Origin: Knufia peltigerae
Lineage: Eukaryota > Ascomycota > Eurotiomycetes > Chaetothyriales > Trichomeriaceae
Length of the DNA stretch: 64,000 bases
Direction: 5' to 3'
NCBI GenBank assembly: GCA_030247855.1
Contig: JAPDRN010000051.1
Location: forward strand, 1 to 64,000
A model generated the notes under the pieces. The model was not told the origin of the DNA. It did no database searches and worked only from the letters and a program-made list of their open reading frames with translations. Position numbers and translations under genes: made by a program. Positions 56,577 through 64,000 of the stretch are shown piece after piece. Every line of letters begins with the position of its first letter. Positions within the stretch are counted from its first letter, which is position 1.

Positions 56577-57485
56577 AGGTAGTAACTCTTGGTCGAGTGA
56601 GCAATCCAGCTGGCGATGAGTGATCTCAAGTCATGTATGAGGAACGAATACGTTGAGGATCATTGAGCGTTTGGGGTGCTACCCTCGAAATTGGACAAAA
56701 TGGGAAGTGGCGTTTATCTTTCATGTACGGAGTACAACCATGCGAACTCATTATTTTCTGCCTCACTTTCCACTGTGCTGCCTCTATGTTGACTTTATTC
56801 GTACGGATAGGAGTAGCTATGATGCTTGTTCGAGGGCATGAAGACAGAGCACCTGACAAGGGACCCAAAGTCGGGGCTCATCACTGACCGTTCCGACTGG
56901 GACCTGTACACGTCATACTCGGCAACTGGGTACAATTACCCCGGATTTCTAAGAAGAGGGGTAAGTTAGTGTACAGTACAGTACGGCGTACTACTGCAAA
57001 CACTTAGCCACTACGAAGTCTTCGCACGCGTACCCATACATACAGTATGACGGGCTCTTACATTGACCTACGGAGTAATTGGTAAAAGATACGTCGCTTA
57101 CCAACCCAACTTCTTACCCTTGCTATTCGTAGAGGACTCGTACTCGTAAGTACTCGGATGCAAGCAAGCACTGACCTCATCCTTGACATGGTGGGGAAAG
57201 TACGTGTTGTACTCCGTACCTTGGAGGTATTTTCCTCCCCATGGTCTACTGTAATACGAGCACAAATCACACATGCCCTTATTCTACTTCGTTACTTACT
57301 CCTCTTTCATCCCTCCTCGTCTTGTGGGTTGAACCTCGTATCTTTCTCACTTACTGTTCCCAACCTCCTCCTCCTCCTCCTTATCAGAACGAACATCCAT
57401 CCCACGACTACTACCTCTGAATTTGATCTTTAGTTTAGTTGATCTTGCTCAGAGTCAAACCTACAATCTACGATAACTCACCACC
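56577..57485. other. intergenic region rich in TACGGAGTA
   Basis: 909 bp with three copies of the 9-mer (56726-56734, 57069-57077, 57210-57218 reverse), plus GTACAGTACAGTACGG and TACTCGTA words near 56970-57150. A CT-rich leader precedes the next gene. No coding frame is recognised. Confidence 0.6.
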
Positions 57486-58300
57486 ATGTCTTCATCATCC
57501 TGGCAAGATCGTCGCTTCATGTTCCCCGCGGGCCGTGAGGTCCATCAGGGTTCACGTCGATACAGCGGTAGCAACAAGGACTCGGATCCTTCTGTCAGTA
57601 CTGCTGCTGCTGCTACTGCTTCCGCCGTTGCTGCGGACTCTGCCGTCATTGATTCCCAACCTCCTCCTACCACCACCACCTCCACCTCCACCGCCGCGGC
57701 CGCAATGCCTACCGGAAAGATCCTCCCTTCTTGGGAAGGAGACCGAAGATTCATGGGTACAGTACCCAGGGAGATACACGAGGGTGCCGGAGCTCGTCGG
57801 AATTCCCAATCCAGTGACAAGAGCACGGGAAGTACAGGATTCGCAGGGGCCGTCAAGACCTCAGCCTCACCACCAACGTCTCCAGGTGGTGGGATCGCAG
57901 CTGCGATAGCGGGTAGAAGAAGGGTACGTTACTGAACACCAGGTCTATACAACCACCACCACCACCACCACCATCATCGTCATCACCATGACCACAAAAT
58001 GACATGATCCCCCAGCCCTCCCCTTAGGCATGTTTTGTCTGTGATTGAGCCCAGAATCCTATTCACTCCGAAATTCATTCTGGCATTCCCTTACCAGAGA
58101 GTCCAGAATAAGTACTGACATTCACAATTTCTCAATAGTCCTCGGCTTCCAATGGTGGTGTGTTCAGTGGTCTCATGGCCACTCGCAGCGGCAAGGATGA
58201 TTACGATCAACGCCGTCAGGGTTGGGAAGACATGAAAGCTCCAGGTGGACTGGGTGGCTTGTTTGGAGGATTCGTCAACAAGTCTGGAGACAAGAAGTGA
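57486..58300 (+). CDS. low-complexity fungal protein with duplicated motif
   Basis: Exons 57486-57923 and 58139-58300 (215-nt intron, GTACGT, CAATAG) give 199 aa. I do not recognise a named family. Two similar blocks are present: WQDRRFMFPAGREVHQGSRR (residues 6-25) and WEGDRRFMGTVPREIHEGAG (about 83-102), separated by an Ala/Ser/Thr/Pro linker. A third, looser block lies in exon 2 (RRQGWEDMKAPGGLGGLFGG). The protein is polar, probably disordered and without signal peptide or membrane segment. The protein-like exon 2 in the matching phase and the good Kozak context (CCACCATGT) support a real gene. Function unknown. Confidence 0.75.
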
Positions 58301-58868
58301 TTTTCGAGACTCACTCCCTCTTTACGTCTTTCGGTTCGAAAGTTTGGACTCTTCCAAAGAGAATGGATACCCCCCGAATTGAGAATTGGAAATCCCCACT
58401 AAGTAAAACACCCACAAAATGAAAAAAGAAGAAAATCCAAAAGAAAAAAGGGAAAAAAAGAAACAAAAAGGAAACAAAAAGAAGGGAGGGCAATACTCTC
58501 TGACAAAACACGCGTTCGAAGGGCACACCGGAAACAGTGAAAACAGTGGAGGGAGGAGTTTATGTAGTATATTCAGACAGTCAAGTATTTGATTTCAACT
58601 CTTTGACAATAACAACTCGTGTTCTCTGTCCTTGATAACAAACATGTTTGGTAAACGTTGTAACTGTGACGAGGATACAATGTATCTCGATCAAATGGAT
58701 TGCTTCATGTCATCTACCTCGCCGTAACAAAAAAGGGTATCAATAATTCAAGTGTGCCACACATCCACATCCCACACATCGACCACATCTTGAAAACGAG
58801 ACACCAAAAAGGGGTATCGTCACATCAGAGTAACAAGTACTTTCTCGCAAACCTGTTCCAAGTCCACC
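58301..58868. other. convergent 3' intergenic region
   Basis: 568 bp between the stops of the 57486 gene (plus) and dur3 (minus), including an A-rich stretch at about 58415-58485. No gene seen. Confidence 0.55.
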
Positions 58869-61338
58869 CTATTCAGTCTTGACGGTGGTCTTCTCCTCTG
58901 GCGTGGCGGCTCCGCTGGTCTCGTCGTCCCCGACGGCACTGACGCGACCATGAATGGCCGGATGTTTCTTGCCCGAGATATCCAAGATGATCGACTTGAC
59001 GGTGTGGGCCATTGTCTTGCGTCCCTGCCACAGCGGGAACAATCCCACGGCGAAGGTGCTGCAGAAGAGCCACAGGATACCGACGACGACCCAACCTGAA
59101 ATTACACGTCAGCCCAAACACTCACGCACATGGGATCTGAAACATGTCGGGGACATGGTACAGACACCACAATAGCCTACCGGTAAAGAACTTTTTGCTA
59201 AAGACGTATCCACTCCCGTACATGGGCATGGGCCACAGTACCAACAAGGCGACGGTCATGAACGCGGTCAGACTTCTGGCGATGATGGCCGCCTTCTTGA
59301 GCTTCTTTTGCTCCACGGCCTCTTGCTCGGCCGTCTCGTCCGGGACGTCGGCGGTGGGTACGACGTCGCTCTCGACACTCACGCTCGCACGACGGATGAT
59401 CTCGCTGTCGTCGCCCTTGCGGATGGCCCTCATGCTCTGCCAGTCGTAGTTTTGCTGGCCGAAGGCAAACGTCAAGACCGGGACGAAGATGAGCGGGCTG
59501 AGCAACGCCGTCACGTTGCCCGCCAGCATGGGGTTGTTGCTCCCCGTGCAGTCGACGTTCAGGACGCCGCACTCCTTCTTCGCCGTGACGAGCCAGGCCA
59601 CGAGGGCACAGGCCAGACCGAGCACCGGGGCGCCGGCCGCGGCCTGCCAGTTCTGGCCCTTCCACATCAGCGACAGCGTGGCGGGAATGACGGCGCTCGA
59701 GATGATGCAGCCCATCATCAGGTACAAGTACCCCATCGAGACGCCGGCGTAGAAGAGCCCCGTCGAGAAACTGGCGAGGATGAGCGCGTAGACTATGCAG
59801 GCCACGTGCGACATGCGGATCAGGAACTTCCCGCTGGCCTTCGGGTTGATGTAGGTCTGGTAGATATCGTACGTCCAGATCGACGAGACGGCGATGAGCT
59901 CCGCCGACGACGCCGACGTGACCGCCATGAAGATCAGCAGGAGCGTCGCGCTGGCACCCCCCTTTCCGAGGAGGGCCACCGCCGCGTACGGCAACACCAG
60001 ACCGGCAGAAACGTCTGATTGCGCCATTCGATTCGGATAGGTTGGAAAGACCGGGTTGTTCTCCAGAGCGAGAGCCGCTAGTCCCATTGTGGTGGCACAT
60101 AGCCAGGGGATGGCGAACCACGACAACCCTCCCATGACATATCCTGGCAATGCGTCGACCGGAGAAGCTGCGATTGCCTTGTTGTAATATCCGTTGTCCA
60201 AGAAGACGGTCCTATAATTTTCTTCCGTCAGAGATATTCTTCAATACAGTAGGGGGGTTCAACGTCAATCAGAAGAATTGACCAAAACCTTACCCAAAAT
60301 TGCCCACGATGTTGATGACGAAAAAGATGGCTCCCTCTCGAGATTGCATGGTCAAATAGCTACCTTCGTGATTGCCCTTGACCGGGTGTCGTTTCGCAGC
60401 ATCGACCAGAAGTTCCCAGACTTTGCCCGGGGAGCCTGCAACTTCGTTTGTGGCATAAGCTGAGAATGCAAAGACGAATATGATGACCAGGATGATAACC
60501 GTATGGACATAATCAGTCAAGAACGTCGCCTTGATTCCTCCAAACATCGTCTGAGTACATGAAGCATTCGTTAGCATTGAGAGACTGTCGTGGCTCATCC
60601 GAGGTTGCGACGGTGCATCCATCTTCAGGGGTCGGAAAAGCACGAGTGAATGAGGAAAATGGCCAGAAAGTGCGTGCTTACGTAAAGAACAACGCCAACA
60701 GGGAGCAGGAAACAAGCTGCCGCTGTGGGAACACCACAGAGAGAGCTGGCCACCGCGCTACCACCGGTCAAGAGCATGGCCGTAACCAAGATGTTTGTCA
60801 TCAGACCAAATGTCAGGAAGACAATGTGCGTGACGACTCCGTATCTAGCCTTGAGGACTTCGAGGAAAGTATGCGCATTTGGAGCTCGACGCTTGAGCCT
60901 GAGAGCTTGTCAGGATCGTAGGTGGAGAGGAAAAGTTTTGAGGTGAGTATACTCGATAGCCAATGTCGCGAAAAGTATGATCTGCACAGTGGCTCCTGAT
61001 GCATACCAGACCGGCCCAGAAACGCCATAAGAATAGGCGACGCCCGACGATTGAAGCAGAGTTGCAGCCCAGGTCCAGCTCGAGACAACAGCCGCTGCAA
61101 CGAGACCAGATTTGACCGTCCTACCGGCAGTGGAGAAAGCCTCCGAGGTTTGGACCTGGAAATCCTTAGTCTTGTGTATCCTCGACGCCAAACGAGCACA
61201 AACCTCTCCATGGTATCGCTTCAGAGCCCACGTAGTTCCTATCATGCCCAAGGCAAAGGCGAATCCTAGACCGAGGATGATGCCATAGCCGAAGCCTTGT
61301 GAGAGAGGGACGTACGCAGACCCCGCTGTATCTGGCAT
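58869..61338 (-). CDS. dur3: urea active transporter Dur3
   Basis: Five exons on the minus strand, 61338-60953, 60898-60682, 60550-60294, 60211-59181 and 59095-58869 (introns 54, 131, 82, 85 nt), give 705 aa, close to yeast Dur3. The protein belongs to the sodium:solute symporter superfamily with about 15 membrane segments. Family blocks are [112 protein letters not shown] and [20 protein letters not shown]. It imports urea with protons at the plasma membrane. GATA sites upstream fit nitrogen control by AreA. Confidence 0.94.
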
Positions 61339-63685
61339 GCTGGGTGAGAGTGGATTCTTGGATGTAATTAGAATGAGAAGAGAAGGCCTCCAAATGGTCC
61401 TGAAGGGCAGGATTTTCGTGGGATGCCGTGCAAGCTATATAGTTCGTTCAGTATGATGTCCGGAGGCTGGGTGGAGCTACACGAGGAATTTCGATGATCA
61501 AAAACAACCACAAAAAGAAGATCTGGAGCTGAAACTCCTCCGTACGGAGACAATCGGTGGTTCCCACGGCTCTCGCATGAGCGCACGCGATCCTGACCCA
61601 GGAAGCTCAGCATGTGGGTTTGGTTTGGGTCGACGGGCGCCGATAACGGCAAACTCGACCAGAGTCGCAAGCATGGTGACAGCCAGAACTCGACTGTAGA
61701 ACGGTCACTGGACCAGTCCGTGGTGGTGTATGTGGTTGGACACGACGGGGGAAAAATCGAAGGCAAGGATGCTTGAAGCTTGTGACGCGCGCGAATGCAA
61801 GCTACGAGAACTTTGGGGGGGGGAAACACTGATAAGCAAGCGATGTACCAATCAGTATAGGCGATATGGGGGGGCAGTTACGGTGGTTGAGCAGATCATC
61901 CGTGTACGGAGTACGAGTACAGTTGATGAGAGATAAAGAAGACATGACACATCTGTGTCTCTGTGTCGACATGATGTCGTCGGTCGACGCCGTTGCTTAT
62001 CAGACCAAGGGAGCGCGGATGGTGATTGGTTACGAGGCTCTGTCGAGGCTGATGGAGTCTTGTGGTCCATTACTTGATGCCCTTTGCTAAGCCAATCCCC
62101 AGACAAGCAATCAGCCTCCCGCATATCTTAAAAACTACCTGTATCTATGTCCCCGTACCTACGGAGGGGATGTTCGCTATCATGATCTACCTGCCAGGCT
62201 CCGGCCCAGACTAGAAATTCTTGTTGGTCCAGCTATGTCTTTTCTATCAGGCTACTCCATGCGAAAGAGGAAGGCGATCCACTCCTTTCACGTCTAGGGA
62301 GGACGAGCCTCCTACTTCCTCCGCGGCCAGAAATTGCTTTTTGTTTGCTTATTCCATAATCTACTTCGAACATTGCAATTGCGAGTTCTACTATGGACCG
62401 TCTTGCCGCACGACCCGGGAATTGAAAGATTTCCAGTTCCGAGCAGAGGCGTCGTTGCAAGTCTTTGTCCCGAGTAGACATTGCTGTTGCCACCAAGCCC
62501 TTGATCAAGACTGGGCGACCAAGATTCGGGATGGAGACTGATACACAGACTTGTCCCCAGGACTTTGTCCATGATCAGAAGCACTACGAGACCAAGCATC
62601 AATTCTTGCACAGAAGCTAGCTTACTGATAAGTCACCTCTTGATTGGTCTCTTCAACACTGGAGAATGGTCTGGCTTCGTCTAGGCCGCGATGCAATCCA
62701 TGGTAATCTCGGCGAGGATCACGAAAGTCAAATCGCCTCTGCAGGTCTCTACAGGGCTTAGCAGGTTCGAGGAATTTTCCCGATTCTGCGTGTCACTGGA
62801 CGAACATTGCGGCTTCCTACTAGTCGGGAAATGCAGCTGCAATCAAGTATTGTCACAGCCTCTTTCCACCTGATCCGAAACAAAAGCAAAGCGTCCTCGC
62901 ACAATCGACGCGGACGAAGAGAACAGTGCAGCGGACGAAAGACAGAAGAAAGTTCAGACAAAGCTGTCTGATGTGATAGACGACTCCTCCCACGTGCAGT
63001 TTTGTTGTCTCGTGGCTGTAGTGACTGCAATCTTTCGGGGCAAAGACTTCGAATTTCTCTTTCGGATGACTGTCGTTCCCGATGTCGGCGGTTGCTTCCC
63101 ACGATGGACAAGTCGAGGTATGTCTATTAAACCTGATATTCTTCTGAATGGCACAGTCTGTCAATATTGGCAAGGTTCCGTAGGAACACCAATTCTCCTG
63201 GAGTCAATCTGATTCAAGTCATTTTGCAATTTCACAACGTATGCAATGGGAACAGCCATCGTAGCGCATCCTGCACGACTTTTGAGCCCGGAATTACCGG
63301 TCCCATGCTGGCATCTTCAATCAAGTATCAGAAACGTAAGACTGGGCGCATTGTTGGGAGCCAGGGAAAAGTCCTCCAGCAAAGCGAAAACAAAAGGGGT
63401 AAAGCCAGAATCTCGAGTATGGCTATATTTTCGGCTCTCAAGGCTCTGAGAGATTTGTCGAAAGTGGAAACAGGTACTCTGCGCCAATTAGCATTGCCAT
63501 CTCTTCGACTTTAGGCATTCTGATAGAACGCCCTCCCCTAAGATGTGTTCAAATAAGGCGCGTAATGGGTGAAAGTCAATGCATTTTGTAATCTGTGAAT
63601 ATGTATTGTCCTTCCTTTTCGATACATGAATCAAGTCCTAAGATTACAAGGGCAGCCAATGCAAAATAGGGCGATGTTTTTTCGT
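61339..63685. other. 2.3-kb region upstream of dur3, no gene seen
   Basis: Between the dur3 start and the stop of the ATP synthase g gene, both on the minus strand. Frames are below 120 codons and unrecognised. It holds one TACGGAGTA (61905-61913), a CTCCGTACGGAG palindrome near 61540, a run of ten G near 61815 and several GATA sites. Confidence 0.55.
61830..62632. promoter_or_regulatory. GATA sites upstream of dur3
   Basis: GATA-factor core sites occur at 61830-61836 (TGATAAG), 61931-61936 (AGATAA), 61996-62001 (CTTATC) and 62627-62632 (GATAAG), 0.5-1.3 kb before the dur3 start. AreA-type regulators use HGATAR sites to activate urea transport when good nitrogen sources are absent. Function here is inferred. 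Confidence 0.4.
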
Positions 63686-64000
63686 CTAATGCTCGTGGTG
63701 TGCCTCGCCGTGATAGCCGACGACCTTGAATCTTCCGATCATTTCACCAACGGTGAAAAAACCCAGTACTTGAGCGAAGACGATGCCAGCCGTAGTCAAT
63801 TGTCGAGAGTTCATGTTGCGGACGCCGCCGAGGAAGGATTCGGGGCTAACGGTGTTGGACACAGAGCTCAAGCTGGAGCCGATTGTTCGAGGGTTCCGGA
63901 AGGCGTTGACCAAAGGCTGGAAGTATGACTGCCATTGTGCTGAGGATCTGGGATCTATCAGTCATTGCTCAGTAGAATATCTGCTTGCAATACTCACGGA
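63686..64000 (-). CDS. atp20: mitochondrial ATP synthase subunit g (5' part missing)
   Basis: C-terminal part on the minus strand: exon 63939-63686, then upstream a 58-nt intron (63940-63997, GTGAGT, branch ACTGAC, CCTCAG) and 3 nt of the preceding exon at the window edge. The visible residues include QWQSYFQPLVNAFRNPRTIG, ESFLGGVRNMNSRQL and the single membrane helix GIVFAQVLGFFTVGEMIGRF with its GxxxG-like spacing, ending GYHGEAHHEH. Subunit g sits in the inner-membrane Fo sector and promotes ATP synthase dimers and cristae shape. The gene continues beyond position 64000, so its start is not seen. Confidence 0.88.

Noticed and set aside
59198..60121. 307-codon minus frame and the plus frame 59308-60018 over dur3
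   Set aside because: Arg/His/Gly-rich shadows caused by high GC in third positions of dur3.

Overview
The window is nuclear DNA of a filamentous ascomycete (Pezizomycotina). Evidence is gene content (AbaA-type TEA regulator, Zn2Cys6 regulators, a TRI12-family MFS pump, a Dur3 urea transporter, a GPI-type cupredoxin), short introns of mostly 44-140 nt with GTRNGT donors and CTRAC-like branch points, and intron-containing tRNAs. An AbaA orthologue points to Eurotiomycetes-like fungi (Eurotiales or Chaetothyriales), but placement below subphylum is inference.

Layout. 0.3-8.3 kb: tRNA-Glu, a secreted cupredoxin, SRP19/Sec65, a very large His-rich Hsp20-family protein and tRNA-Leu. 8.5-13.3 kb: the eEF2 methyltransferase Efm3 divergent from ribosomal protein eS24, then a Zn2Cys6 regulator. 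13.3-16.3 kb has no recognisable gene. 16.3-27.4 kb: spliceosomal-type cyclophilin (PPIL4/Cyp6), UDP-GlcNAc pyrophosphorylase, a seven-knuckle Gis2/Byr3 protein, a ZIP zinc transporter and the rRNA-processing factor Mrd1. 28.2-31.3 kb: abaA, regulator of conidiation. 31.7-40.3 kb: a small accessory-looking locus with a TRI12-type MFS pump, a Zn2Cys6 regulator, a Baeyer-Villiger-type monooxygenase and a short-chain dehydrogenase. 40.5-47.3 kb: Vps62, fibrillarin, Sds22 and Sec61 beta. 48-51.6 kb: a cytosolic phospholipase A2-like enzyme and a secreted bicupin. 52.2-61.3 kb: ERG2 sterol isomerase, a small membrane protein of unknown function, a C2H2-type protein, a low-complexity protein with an internal duplicated motif, and the urea permease Dur3. 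The right edge cuts ATP synthase subunit g.

Most genes are housekeeping, with many serving translation and secretion (eS24, Efm3, Mrd1, fibrillarin, SRP19, Sec61 beta, Gis2). There is no polyketide or peptide synthase, no transposon and no CRISPR array. The 31.7-40.3 kb block is the only stretch that looks like a functional cluster; a role in export and oxidation of a small molecule is inferred. The most striking non-coding signal is a 9-mer, TACGGAGTA, found at least 13 times and always between genes.

Exon boundaries were assigned by hand from splice signals, reading frame and family similarity recalled from general knowledge. No search was run.
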